Shown here in pieces: positions 38,001 through 50,238 of a stretch of DNA of 64,000 nucleotides. The stretch is from positions 31,692,592-31,756,591 of the forward strand of contig CP141143.1 of the NCBI GenBank assembly GCA_035235625.1, read 5' to 3'. The position numbers and the translations under genes are program-made. Positions within the stretch are counted from its first letter, which is position 1; every line of letters starts with the position of its first letter. Origin of the DNA: Saururus chinensis (lineage: Eukaryota; Streptophyta; Magnoliopsida; Piperales; Saururaceae). Below the pieces are notes generated by a model. It ran no database searches. It worked only from the letters and a program-made list of their open reading frames with translations, and was not told the origin of the DNA.

Positions 38001-40176
38001 TGGTCTCACACCCCCTCCCTTGCTTTTGTTGTGCCGCCACTCTTCATTATAGACTATAAAGCATATTAGGAAAAGAGAAGGAATAAGATGGGTGCCTAGT
38101 AAAAAGCAATGTGATTTTTTTTTCTTTTGAAAAATATTTTAGTGACATAAAGGTTTAGACATGATAAACCTATTTCATCATATACACACCGCTGATTAGG
38201 ATGGCCTATTTTTCTAAACCACACTAATTAATGGTGTTTGGATTATAAAGTAGGTTTATCATGTATGAAACTTAACTTTAATATAGCATTACTCTTTTTA
38301 TATTAATGGGGGCCCAAATAAATGTTGATAAGAGGTATGGGTACCCCAATAATTGGAGCCCCCTCAAATTTTCTTCTATCTCATGATAGGCAGCCCTATT
38401 TATTCTCCTATCCTGATCAAGGTTTTGGCTCTCGCTTTTTCACAGTGAAAAGTTACTTTTGTGAGAACCCTTTTTTAGCGGAGGCTAAATGAACTAAACA
38501 TAAGATTTACTGGCGGTTCTTGATTTTTAGTGGCCATTTTTACTTTATTCTTTGTAACGATATGAATAGACACAAAACAAAAAGGGGAGTCGCTTGAATG
38601 ATGTAGTTATCAAATAAAGATGGATTGCAATTTGTCTTGCCCAACGGAGTTGATATTGGTAAAGTATAATTATAATGATAATGACACGTTGCTTCAATTA
38701 TTTATGTGTACCTCATAATTTGTTAGTAAACTCAAATTACAATCACAAGTTCACTTACCAATATTTCTATGAGCAGCTCATGAAATATTGGTATTTAATA
38801 ATTTGGTAATAAACTATGATTATAAAAAGTGACTTCAATTACTAATATTTCTATGACCAGTTCATGAAATGTTAATACTTAATGTGAAAAGTAGTGTCTC
38901 CGTTGTTGCGCGTGCTTAATCAGGCAAGTCCAACAAAAAAACAGTACAAACAACCAGTACAGGTCGATTAGGGTCACCGATAAGTGGCAAGTTTCAAGGG
39001 ATTTTGATTTTTTAATTGAATACTGATGCTTAAAATAGCGTCTGATTCGAAGAAAAGGGGGAACTGTTCATGTTAATCAGCAAAATTCTACTAGCCAGCC
39101 CAACAGTTTTGTAAGTACCTACCACCTTGTGCTGCTGTCTAATCTCCATCCAACAGTTCATAATACTCCCTAACTCATAAAAACTTTTTCCATCACTTAA
39201 ATGACTTCTAATAATTTTGTGAGTACCCGCCAAATATCTAGAAGTTTGGCTAATCCGTGGAAGTTGCTAAGGCCGTGCTGATCACGTGGGTTTTCATTGC
39301 ACTAAGAGGTCAAAGAGTCAAAAAAGGTTGGCGGAAACGTTTCCATTAGATGAGAAATCTTCCCCTCGAAGACCTGCAGCCAAAAGACAAGACATTCACG
39401 ATAATCTTATTTTCCATGCTTGAAGAACCTGGATTCCCATATGATCTTATTATCAGTTTTTGTTTTTAGAGAATTGGCTCAAAAAAGATAAGATCAGACA
39501 GGTCATTTGATCACTACGGGACAAAATATTGAAATTAAAATTCTTTTCAGCTGAAATTTAGCGAAAATTATATTTTTGCATTGACTAGCTCGGATGAATT
39601 TTATTTTACTAGTCAAAATACACGTACTTAACTTAGTAAAGAAACATAAAAAATTATAAAACAGGGTATGAAATGCAAATAAATGCTCTTAAAAAACATA
39701 AAATTTCTTCTGTTCACCCCCATCCATGTCACAAACTATGCACTCAAAGAGTTTCTATAGAACCTCAAACTTCTTTCTTTTTACATTCAACAACTTCATT
39801 TGTAAAGTTTTTTATATTAATGCTAATATTTGTAGTCATATTAAGAAATATCCAAGAAAAAGGAAAAACTTCTATATTGGTGTTTCTATGCCATTTTTAT
39901 TTTTTGCTAGATGCTTGATATATCTGTCTGCTTTATGTCCTGGGGTCCTTTTAAAATCTACAAGCACCATAGAAGTCACAAGTTCAAGATTCCCAACTCT
40001 TTTGTTCATGTAATTCCAAAATTCCCGATGGAGAGAATTCAGTCCCCAATCACATTCACAAGAGATATTTTTTTTTTGATAAGTCACAAGAGAACAATAT
40101 TTGAGGAATATATGTGTATATATGTATATCGATTGAGAGAGATGATATAGTTAGTTGCTATACTCATGAGCCAAGT
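38001..40176. other. No gene recognised apart from a direct repeat
   Basis: Frames of 70-95 codons near 39670-40150 overlap on both strands with no family resemblance. A transposase relic cannot be excluded. Confidence 0.4.
38727..38882. repeat. Tandem direct repeat, about 80 bp
   Basis: ACCAATATTTCTATGAGCAG and CTAATATTTCTATGACCAGT, each followed by TTCATGAAAT or CTCATGAAAT, mark two adjacent units at about 80 percent identity. Non-coding. Confidence 0.6.
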
Positions 40177-40380
40177 AAGTTGTACGAATCCGAGTCACCC
40201 AATTCCCATTTGAGGGCTAAAATTGGAAATTCGGGCGTTCCAATCTACCCTAAGATAGAATTCGGGCGGCCATAATAGGTATGGCTCATATATACCTCTA
40301 TACCTATGAGCCAACAAAATAGAAAATTGGGGTGTTTCAATCCCCCCTAAGATAGAATTCGGGGGCTCACATTGCTCTCA
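40177..40380. repeat. Tandem direct repeat upstream of the patatin gene
   Basis: Two units share ATGAGCCAA and CCTAAGATAGAATTCGGG words with a period of about 120 bases, roughly 600 bases before the patatin start codon. No promoter function can be shown. Confidence 0.6.
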
Positions 40381-40976
40381 TTACTCTTTTAACTAACCCC
40401 AAGTTGGAATTATTCATTATAAAAAGTAACAAGTTGGAATACAATTCGATCACCCTCGTATGATGCATCCATCTCAAGATTAAAGAAAAACACGTTGTTA
40501 AATTACCTTGCCAAACCTCTCATATTTAATCCATAAATCCATGGTCATGCATCAAAATATGCACTAATCTTGCATTAAATCATCACATGGATCACATACG
40601 ATTTTCATTTTGATCAACCCAAGTAGGAATTATTTAACATAAATAGATATTAGAATTCATTTTGACCTCGTCCAATCTCTAGATAAGAAAAACAAAAGAG
40701 CACGTTGTTCAAGTATCCTGCAAGAAAAATGTTTTCCTAATAGCTTGCATGACACCACGGACACGTCGAGAGGGAACCTTGGAACCTGTTAGTTTCGGTT
40801 CCCAAATTTCTATCTTACCAGTTCCTTGGTAATGTGACGACCTCCCAGCAAGACAAGTCCATTCCGCAAGATCTCTTCTATTTAATCCCCAAGCAGATAC
40901 ATTAAATCATGCACCAATTAAATTCTTAGATATACTTCGTTCATATCTCTTGTCCGCAGGTATCCAACTTCCATCA

Positions 40977-42983
40977 ATGGAAAAAATGGAGGACAAGATA
41001 GTCGTGCTTAGCATTGATGGAGGAGGCATTAGAGGCCTCATCCCAGCAACCATTCTCGCTTTCCTGGAGTCAAAGCTTCAGGTTTTGATAACTTTGCCAC
41101 TGATCAATATGTCATTCTTATATGCTATAGCTAAGTCAGCTATGTTTGAAGTGAAAGGTTGACAACCGTTCATGAGTTGCTATCTTTACTGGTGCAGGAG
41201 TTGGAGGGCAGGGAAGATGCAAGGATTGTAGATTACTTTGATATGGTTGCAGGAACCAGCACGGGTGGCCTTCTAACAGCCATGCTCACGGCCCCCGACG
41301 AGAACAAGCGCCCTCTCTTTTCAGCCGAGCAGTGCGTCAAATTTTACCTGGAAGAGTCCCCAAATATATTTCCTCAGCAGGGGTAATTACCTTTTATTTC
41401 TTGGCAGATTGACAAGTCAAAGTTGTTGAGTTCAAGAATTTAAACAAGATTTTATGAAAATATTACTAGTTGGCAGGTCAATTTGAAGATACTATGAAGC
41501 CAATTTATACGTGTAATGACATCTCAATTTAAAGATTATATAAAAATATTACTATTTCACTGTTTTTGTCTTGATCATAATTCATAAGGTGAGAGTCTCA
41601 TGTGACCCCAAAATGATCTTTCTTTCAGTGGAATCAAGTGGGTGGTGAACAAGGCCAAATCTTTAGGCGAACCCAAGTATGATGGTCACTACTTGCAGGC
41701 CAAAGTGAAGGACCTTCTCAAGCACACCAGGCTCAGTGATGCTCTCACTGATGTTGTCATTCCAACATTCGACGTCAAGAATCTACAACCAGTTATCTTC
41801 TCCAAGAATGAGGTAACTAGCCAGCCAGCTCCGTACGCATTTTAATCATTTGGTTCTCTTCCATTAATTGTAGCAATTCATGTCATTTCCACTACTATGG
41901 CCAGGCTGAACAAAGAGCTGAGATGAATCCACTCTTCTCTGATGTGTGCATTGGCACATCAGCAGCCCCAACCTACTTACCAGGTCACTTCTTCAAGACC
42001 AAGGACAATGATGGAGGGGACAAGGAGTTCCACCTCATTGACGGAGGAGTTGCCGCCAACAACCCTGTGAGTATTTTTAACCCCTAAATATGAAGTAAAT
42101 ATAATGATAATTAATTTCTTAACAGCTTAATTAAGCTATTGGGAAATAACGATTATCTAACATCGTATTAGATCTCCTTAGGAAGGTTCACATGCAAAGT
42201 TTGATGAATGCTTACATGTGCGAGGGAATATATTGAAATAGAAGTAAATATATTGATAATCCCTTCAGGAAACAAGGGTTATTTAACAATACAGATACTG
42301 GTCATGTATGAGTGCAGTTGTTGGCGGCCATGACCGAGATGAAGAAGCGGCTGGTGAGGAAGGATCCTGATGATACATGGTCAGTGATGCCAGGAGAGTG
42401 TGGCAGGTACTTCATCCTCTCGCTGGGGACTGGGGTGGCTAAGGAGAATCACAAGCTAACTGCTGCGGAGACGTCCTCATGGGGCCCACTTACATGGGCC
42501 TATCATATTTCAGACATATTCTTCCAAGCCAGCGGAGACATGGTGGACAATCACACATCCCTTCTCTTTCAGGCCCTCAAGTCTGAGAGGAACTACCTCC
42601 GCATTCAGGTCTCCTATCTCTATTAGCACATCTCCTTGTCTTTAATTCTTTTTTGGCACATCGCTCACTTGTACGTAATTCTCTTGGTTTTGTTTCATTC
42701 TACTTCGCAACAATATTGTCACCACTTTGCTGATAATGGCATGAAGGCGGAGTCATTGGAGGGGGATACAGCATCTGTAGATATTGCCACCAAAGATAAC
42801 TTGAAGAAGCTTCATCAGATCGGTAAAGACCTTTTGGAGGAGCCAGTGAAGAAGGTCAATGCCCTTACAGGAGAGTTTGTGAAAGAGGAAGTGAGTACAA
42901 CCAACGTGAAGGCTCTTACAAAATTTGCTGAGAACCTCATCAAGATTCGCCAAGCCAAGCTGCAGAAAGCAAACAGCTCCTAG
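40977..42983 (+). CDS. PLP: Patatin-like phospholipase (lipid acyl hydrolase), six exons
   Basis: Exons 40977-41081, 41198-41382, 41629-41812, 41905-42066, 42318-42608 and 42747-42983 all have GT-AG borders and join in frame to 387 aa, close to the usual length of about 400 aa. The oxyanion loop DGGGIRG is at residues 14-20. The nucleophile elbow GTSTGG is at 54-59, with Ser56 as predicted nucleophile, and the catalytic Asp sits in DGG at 204-206. Both members of the Ser-Asp dyad are therefore present. Family members release fatty acids from phospho- and galactolipids and act in defence, stress and oxylipin supply. No signal peptide is evident, which fits cytosolic patatin-like proteins rather than the vacuolar storage patatins. 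The ATG at 40977 is the first in frame; Met4 is an alternative. AATAAA at 43101 may direct polyadenylation. The least certain border is the exon 6 acceptor, placed by family alignment. Two relics of a related gene lie upstream. Confidence 0.92.
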
Positions 42984-43683
42984 GCAGTGATTAACGAGGC
43001 TTTATGTACTAAGTAATTACCCAGCATTGCTGATTTAAACATTAGTGTCCCGGGAGGCAGGATTGCTCCATATGCCATTTGCTTATCTCAATTGTCATCG
43101 AATAAAACAATTAAGATTTCAGCTTCGAGTGTATAGAAATTAAGCTGGTGACGTTTACTCATATCATATTAGAGGTGGCTTAAGGTCCTGGTTAATTTAG
43201 ATTAATGCATCTATATGCACCCCAAGGGATTCCTGTTTCTATCTTACCTAAGATTATATTTTAAAAATTTCTCACATGTACTCCAAGGTGAGTAAATATT
43301 TCTATTTTTTATTAATGTACCCTGCAAAATGTCTCATGTGTACCCCAGCTCAAAATAGACACCATTTCATCTTCTACGCCCCTCTCTCCAGTCTCCTTCT
43401 GCTCTTTGGCTTTTGCTCCGGCCATCTCTTTCCATCTCCTGATCGCTGTCCCTCTGCCGTGCCCCTCTTCTCTACCTCTCTTCTTCGCCCATCTTCCCTG
43501 CCCCTCTTCTCCGCCTCTCTGCCCCACTCCTCTCCTGAGCCCCTTTACCCTGTGGGAGCCATTTCAGCAGCTTTGCATGCCATGGGTCATTCACACGGTG
43601 GGTGGCCACTATGTCTTCTTTCATCTGTTGTCAAGGGATGCCCACTACGAGAGTCATTCCAACAGCTTTGTGTGCTACAACTC
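42984..43683. other. 3' flank of the patatin gene and a CT-rich tract
   Basis: AATAAA at 43101, then a CT- and CCC-rich stretch (43380-43560) that keeps both strands open by composition only. Confidence 0.5.
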
Positions 43684-44443
43684 TGATATTGGGTGTGGGT
43701 TCGTACCCACTTAAAATGGAAAAAGGAGTCCGGTTTGGGAAAGAGACGAGAGGGAGTAGGTGGTTAGGTGGACCCCACCTAGGTGATGTGGAAAGGGTAG
43801 GACTTGACTAAGTCCTACCCTATCACGTTGGAAATTTCAATTATAATGGTAGTGAGAGATAGATTCTCTCATATCAATATATATCTCTCCCTCACGTGAA
43901 ACAAAAAGGGTATACGACGCAAAAACTTCGTTTTTTCTCTCCCAGGACAAAAAACAGAAAGCAAGTTTTTCATTTGGTTCTTTTCTCCCAGACAAAATAC
44001 ACAAAGATAAAGCTTTATCTTTTTTTCCTCTCCAACGAGTACAAAAGAAAATATCAATTTCTTTTCTCCTTTGGTGTGTGGTGATCAAACCCTATCTCAA
44101 GCTAATAATTCCCAGTAAATTAGTAAGAAGAAGAAGGGTTTTCTCTCTTGATTTTTAAGAGAAGGATTCATCACAAGAGGTAATTCTAATTCCCCATTAT
44201 TATACTTGATATAACAAAGAGGTCGTGCAGGGTGATTAACCACGTCCTTGGGGCTCAGCCCCTAAAGGTTAGTAGTATTTAATCTTTGCTTTAATTTATA
44301 TTAATTCAAAGTAATTTGGATTTACTACTGCTTATTTGTGTTTATGTGTATATGCATGTAATTTGATTGAGAGGGATACAAAAGTAATATTTTTGCACAT
44401 CCACAAGGCCGGGCTCAACCACAAAGCTTCCACTGCACCACCA
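43684..44443 (+). mobile_element. Probable 5' LTR of a Ty1/copia fossil
   Basis: A block of about 760 bases ends just before TAGTATCGGAGCC (44448), which resembles the initiator-Met tRNA primer site. It has a TATATAT box near 43877 and a purine-rich leader with repeated AGAAG. The start near TGATATTGGG is a guess. No second LTR copy was recognised in the window. Confidence 0.5.
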
Positions 44444-46495
44444 ATAGTAGTATCGGAGCCCTGGTTCGTGGATTGGGTGCTAAAAATTACCTTTTTGCCC
44501 CTTGCCATCCCTAATAAGACTAGGGCTAGGGATTACTATATCTCTCTCATAAAGCTAGTAATTAAAATTCCATCTGAATAGGATTTTTATTTACTGTCTA
44601 AAGTAGGCCTCTACCAAATTTGAGATTATTTGGATTTCGAGAAGCATGCCAAACACCGCCGTCAAGAACAGGGGTATTTTGGTCAATTTGGACCAAATTC
44701 GCCCTAATTCGAATTAAATTTTTTCAGTATTTTTACTGGGTTCTTTAGGACCCATTGGCTGAAATTATCATTATTTTGGTAAATTTGGATTATAGATTTA
44801 TTCTATAAATAGATTTTGCCCCAAGGATGATTTCAAGGGCATTATAGGAAATTCACCTTGCTGAATTATATTATTGAGGCTTATTTTATATGCTGTTTAA
44901 AGGTAATTACATGCTTAATCTCTTGTGTGAAGTAATTAATGCATGATATAAAGTGCACAATTGTTGTATGTGATTGATTGTACTTAACTAGCCCAAGGGT
45001 AGTTTAGTAACTTCACACAAATCATACTTTTATTTTCTGGACAGAAGTGTATATTATCTTTATTTATAAAGTTCACTCCCTTTCATTGTTTGTTTAGCAT
45101 AGTAAGCATACATACATTGCTTATTTGTCTAATTGAGTGGATTATTGTTTTAAATAACCCTGTATAAGGGTAAAATAGTAATTCACTCTATTTTCACCCC
45201 CACACACCAAGATTATTCTTGTGAGTGAACTTGCTTGTTGCTGAGATTAGATAGAGTCCTATTCCTTTTATATCCATCTAAATAAGTTAGCAGTATTATT
45301 TATTTGCCTATTTATTCCCTTGTTTACCTTTGTAGACAATTTTTGTTTATTCCATGGCATCCCGTATGGTTGCTAGTGAGCTAAGCAAAACTGAAAAGCT
45401 CAACTCCACCAACTACCTCACCTGGAAGAGGAGGATCAGACATATTCTTTTCCTAGATAATTTGGCCCATGTTTTGGACCAGTGTGCAGACCCGCTTACA
45501 GATTCCTCCACTCAGGCTCAAAAGAGAGCTTATGAAAAGTTTAAGGAGGAAGATGCCAAAGCAAGGACTACCCTCCTTACATTCATGGAGCCAAACATTG
45601 AAATGCTTTTTGAAAAGCATAAGACTGCCAAGGAAATGATGGAGGCAGTAGCTAGGCGGTATGGAGAGCACACAGAGGCACATATTAGGATGTTGCAAAC
45701 CCGTTATCAAAACAGTCGCATGAGGGAAGGAGATAATGTGCTTGAGCACATTAATTCCATGTCCATCATTGCAAGTGATCTGGAGATCCTTAAGAACCCC
45801 ATAAATGAGGGGATCCAAGTTTCAACTGTTCTGAATAGCCTCCCTAGGTCTTGGGAGAGTGTGGTTGTTGCATTAAACATCTCTGATAAGAAACTCACAT
45901 TGGATGATCTCACTGCCAAGCTTGGCTTAGAGCAGGAGAGGAGGAACCATGTGAGTGCTCTGAGTGCATCTGCCAACCTTGCTCAGCATGGTGGCTCTAA
46001 GAAAGGTGGAGGAGGTGGTGGTCAAGGTCAGAGGAAGAAAAACTTCAAGAGAAAGGGCAAGAAACCCCAAGGTGGTGGAAAGGGCAACAATGGCAACAAA
46101 CCCAAAGGGGCTTGTTTTAAATGTGGCCAGATGAGTCATTTTAAAAATAACTGCCCTAATGGGGATCAGGGAGCTGGAAGCAAGGCAAATCAGAAAGGGA
46201 AAGCTATCATTTGCATGATCTCAGAAGTTATGATTGCTAACTCTAATGAGAAGAGCTGGTGGCTAAATTCTGCAGCCACTAAGCATGTGGCTATGACTAG
46301 GGGTGACAGGATGACTGATCTGTCTCCAGGGCAACACAAGATCTACATGGGGAATAACACATTATGATGTGACTGCTACAGGCACCTATAGGATCCCTCT
46401 TCCTCAGGGGATGAACTTGGTGCTGACAGATGTCCTCTTTGCCCCTACCATCAGAAGGAATCTTATCTCAATTCCCCTCCTCACTAGCAAGGGGA
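44444..46495 (+). mobile_element. Ty1/copia fossil: leader, gag and start of the protease region
   Basis: After the primer-site-like sequence comes an AT-rich leader of about 900 bases and then a copia gag region from 45354. It has the UBN2-type gag core, a Gly-Lys-Asn-rich linker and a CCHC knuckle (CFKCGQMSHFKNNC), followed by protease-like words (SWWLNSAATKHV). The element stops short at about 46495, with no integrase, reverse transcriptase or 3' LTR. It is broken, although gag is well preserved, suggesting moderate age. Confidence 0.85.
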
Positions 46496-47460
46496 AGATG
46501 AAGAGTATATTAAAAAAGGCTATTAAAAACTACAAAATAAAGAAAACCTAGCTACTTAAGATGAAGAGAAAAAGAAAGTATACAAAGAAAACAAGAAGCA
46601 AGATGCAAGATGCAAAAGCTCTACTCTACATACAACAAGCAGTGAACAAAGCAATTTTTCTAAGAATCATAACTTTCACAAAATCTAAAGAAGCATAAAA
46701 AATTTTGATGAATGAATTTCAATGGACCGAAAAGGTAATTGTTATCAAGCTTCAAACTTTATGGAGAGATTTTGATAATCTGACAATGAAAAATAATGAG
46801 AATGTTCAAGTTTTCAATTCCAAAGTTACTACTATTGTTAATCAAATTAGAAGCTATAAATATATTTTTCCGGATAAGAAGATTGTAGAAAATGTTTTAA
46901 GAAGTATGTCAGCTAAATTTGAGCATGTTGTAGCCATTATTGAAGAGGCAAAAGATTAATTAAAATTGAGCATGTATGAGTTAAAAAAACTCATGAAGCA
47001 AGAATGAAGAAATTTACTCATTCCTCCATGAAGCAAGTTTTTCAATCCAAATTGACTTTTAAAGAGAAAAAAGAATATGGAGGAAATAATTTTTTTCAAA
47101 ATAATTCATTTCAGGGTAGAAGAAATAGAAACCAAGGAAATGGAATAGGCTATAGAAAAAGGAAGGCAAACATAAGAGGTAAATATGAGAAGTAAAATAA
47201 TGGTTATTTCATTTGCAAGAAACCAAATCATGTTACCAATAATTGATATTTTAGATGCAAGAGATGCAAACACTATACTCATGCTCCAAAAGATTGCAAA
47301 TTTTAAAACAAGGACCAAACACATTTCACCTAAAAAGATAAAGATAAACAAAGTCAATTGTTATGCTCTTGCATAATCATAAGAAGAAAGAAATGATATT
47401 TGGTACTTGAATAGTGGTTGTAGTAACCACATGATGGGTAACCAGGAAAGATTTGTCAAG
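46496..47460 (+). mobile_element. Second, unrelated Ty1/copia gag fossil
   Basis: A different copia gag follows directly. Characteristic words are KLQTLWRDFDNLTMKNNE, VNQIRSYK and EHVVAIIEEAKD, then a lysine- and asparagine-rich linker and a protease-region start. It is more degraded and AT-richer than its neighbour and has no visible LTRs. Broken at several points, older than the first fossil. Confidence 0.75.
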
Positions 47461-49059
47461 CTTGAACAAAATAGCAACTCTTAAGTAAAGCTAAGAGATG
47501 GAAAAATGAAAAAGTGAACTCCATAAACAAGTTAAATTAAGGGCTCATACACATACTATTTAAAGAACATTATGAGCTCAAGCTACATGGAGGAGCACTT
47601 GGAGCCCATAGGGAGGTATGCTAAAAAAACCACACCTATTGGATGAGGCAAAACAAACCTATTAATAGTGCACATATGTCATGTATGTCGTGTCATGGAT
47701 AACACGTTTATTAAATTCATCGTGATATCGATGATATGCAAGCCTCAAATCATGTAATTGCTAAATAAAATCCCAAATTAGAGGTTTAATAAAAAGCTAA
47801 ATAAATGTGGTAGTAAACATGTGAGCTTAAATAGTGCAATGTGTGTATGTGTGTCCAATGTCGCCCCCATGTGCAGATCGGCCCTTGGACCGGGTTCGGC
47901 GATGTATTTTATAACTTAATTTGAGGGTGTACCCATTAAATACATTGAGATCAATAGATAAAATGGTATGGGTATCTGTTCATTATTTAAGCCTTGGTCA
48001 TCACCTATTAAATTGTTGTGCCGAATTATTTAGGCCCAAAATTTAATTTACTATTCACTGAATTATTTGGGGCTATTTACTAAATTATTAACATAAATTA
48101 CTCAGAGCTAACAGGTGATGACCAAGGCATATTCAACTTGAAAAATGCTTCTATGACGTTAAAAAAAATACGTAAATATCTTACTTCATCACTATGGTTT
48201 TCAAAAGATGAAATAGGATATTGATATACGTTTTTCAACGTCATGATAGCATTACTCATTTAACTTAGAGAGCGGCAGGATCGAACTCCACTATAAAGAT
48301 GTATCTCGCTCCTCGTACACTCTCTGCCATGTTGGATTGCACCTTGTCCCTTGGAGCTTTGACCCTTATTTTCTTATTTCTTGTAACATTAATTTTATAA
48401 AAAAAAATTTATTGGTCTTTTTATGTAACTCTTTAATTTAAAGAACAATGCATGGTTATTTTTGAGGAAATTGAGAAATTATATTTTACAATAGAGTTTG
48501 TCAAAGAAAATGATTTTAAAATTAGGGAATTGTTCGTCAGTTGGATTCCTACTCATGATATTACTTGAGAGGCAAACGATGAAGCTACCATATCCGTTGA
48601 CGGGACTCCGGTAGGCAAATGATGAAACTACCATATCTATTCTTTCTAATTTTTAATGTGAGAATGTTGTGTTGGATTTGATGCTGCATCACATACAAAT
48701 AACCATGCAACTATAAAATTATGAGGTATAATTAAATTAATTAATCATAGTTGTTGGATCAAACTCTTCGTAATCAGCCCAACTCCATGAGCTATCTTCT
48801 AAATGGCTAATTGGCGGAAGATGAAGGACCGCTTACTAGCCACTAGGTAATATCCATATAATTATTTGTCCTATAAAATAGCCCCAAATAAGAATTTAAG
48901 AAAATTATATATCATTGGTGCTATCTGACTAAAAAATTAGAATTTACAAGTTTTGAGTTAACCCCCCCTGGAGCCATTCAAAGAAAAAAAAAATAGCCTC
49001 CTTACATCACCCCCTATATTTTTGATCTAGGAAAGGAAAAGATTCAACCTTGATGGCAA
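47461..49059. other. No gene recognised apart from hairpin MITEs
   Basis: AT-rich sequence after the copia fossils. The phrase TTTAATTTACTATTCACT plus a following ATTATTTGGGG recurs at 52850, suggesting a further low-copy repeat. Confidence 0.4.
48149..48252. repeat. Small hairpin MITE
   Basis: GCTTCTATGACGTTAAAAAA pairs with an inverted copy ending TTTTTCAACGTCATGATAGC, arms about 44 bases, nearly no loop. A second hairpin (CCTTGGTCATCACCT and AGGTGATGACCAAGG) lies directly to the left at 47991-48129. Confidence 0.6.
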
Positions 49060-49464
49060 TTAAAATGTAAACATACTTTCTTGATCTGCCTGTGAATTTG
49101 AAGACCAACATTGTCTGCTTTCTAGCTCTCATATTTCAACTTGTCTTTGTATAGCATCCCTATTTTCAACAGTATTTTGAACTGCCATATGAGAGGCACG
49201 TATATTCAACTCTTATGGGCCAAGGATGACTTGAAGAACTTGGTTAATGTGAACCAGGACAGCTTTTTTATGCTGCAAGTCTCATTTGAAAAAAAAATCT
49301 TCACTCCACCTATGTCTTGGGCTTTCATATGACTTCTGAACATCCTTCCACTGTCTCCTGCTTGCACTTCTCTCAAATGGGTAGTTGTGAACATCTGCAG
49401 TACTAACATTGCCTCTATTATTCTGAACATTCCTAATTTCTTCCTCAGAATCATATTGTAACCG
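49060..49464 (-). pseudogene. Degraded coding exon of an unidentified hydrophilic protein
   Basis: Following an acceptor GGCAG on the minus strand, one frame reads RLQYDSEEEIRNVQNNRG then NVSTADVHNYPFERSASRRQ and WKDVQKSYESPRHRWSEDF. After a stop the same frame continues with ASHMAVQNTVENRDAIQRQ and ELESRQCWSSNSQADQESMF, broken by two more stops. The composition (charged, Ser-Arg rich, few hydrophobic runs) is unlike random AT-rich DNA here. I do not recognise the family. Confidence 0.45.
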
Positions 49465-49851
49465 CTGCCAAAAAACTAGAACTTATCAGAAAATACGACA
49501 CATTTGAAAGAAAAACCATATGAAGCATAATGAAAGTAACAAATTTAAAGGAAAATAGAACATCTAACTTGTACATATTCAAAATGGCTCACTCCTTGCT
49601 CGCCATTTTTGTGAATTAAGTGTTAATAGACAGTTATAGAGGCTCAAAAGATAGTCTGCATCTCAGAGGTTTTAAGCCAAGAGACACCAGTACATGAAAA
49701 TAAATATTCAAGAATAAGAAAATCATGAATGACTAGAAATATAATTTAAAAACAGATTCTTCGGATGATCACTTTCAAATAAATCAAGCGGTAGAGAAAG
49801 ACAGCGAGATTGTTCATAGGATTTGAGTTGCACCAGACTACATTAGTTAGA

Positions 49852-50238
49852 TTAAAAATTAGCAATCCATTCCCTCACTAAAGCCAAATTCTCTTCATCT
49901 TGCTCAGGGTCTTGTGTATCATCTGCAGGAGAATACAACTTGAAATTATAGCTTAAATATAGACACAATCATGAAGAAATTATGGTGAATGGATGTTCAC
50001 TGAATTAAGTAATTTGTCTATTAATACTGTTGGTCCATTCAAAACTGCATGTCTCAGTAAATTAACACGGACCTTCAGAGGCTGCACCATTATCTTTGGG
50101 TTGATCAAATTTTGCCTGCCAAAACTTTAGTAACCTTCCTTGCAACAAGAAGAAGAAGAAAATGAATAAAGAAAGAAGGAAACATAAAACCTTACCTATA
50201 GGCATCACAATGTACTGATCTTCGTGAATGAGTGGCTT
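49852..50238 (-). pseudogene. Three small exon-like pieces ending a coding sequence
   Basis: On the minus strand three segments have good borders. 50238-50196 reads KPLIHEDQYIVMPI, with donor GTAAGG. 50115-50073 reads AKFDQPKDNGAASE. 49922-49852 reads DTQDPEQDEENLALVREW then IANF and a stop. Segments two and three join in frame. Segment one joins only with an alternative acceptor inside segment two. The acidic tail and short exons look like the 3' end of a real host gene, but no upstream exons were found, so it is probably a relic. Family not recognised. Confidence 0.45.

Noticed and set aside
39670-40150. Transposase relic in the overlapping 70-95 codon frames
   Set aside because: No recognisable hAT, MULE or CACTA motif; frames are open on both strands in AT-rich DNA.
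43276-43714. Frames of 70-136 codons in the CT-rich tract after the patatin gene
   Set aside because: Open in several frames at once because of composition (Pro, Leu, Ser and Phe only); no family.
45453-46139. Minus-strand frames over the copia gag
   Set aside because: Antisense shadows of gag.
48260-48400. tRNA or SINE-like box (GGATCGAACTCC)
   Set aside because: No matching A box at the right distance, no cloverleaf and no poly-A tail.
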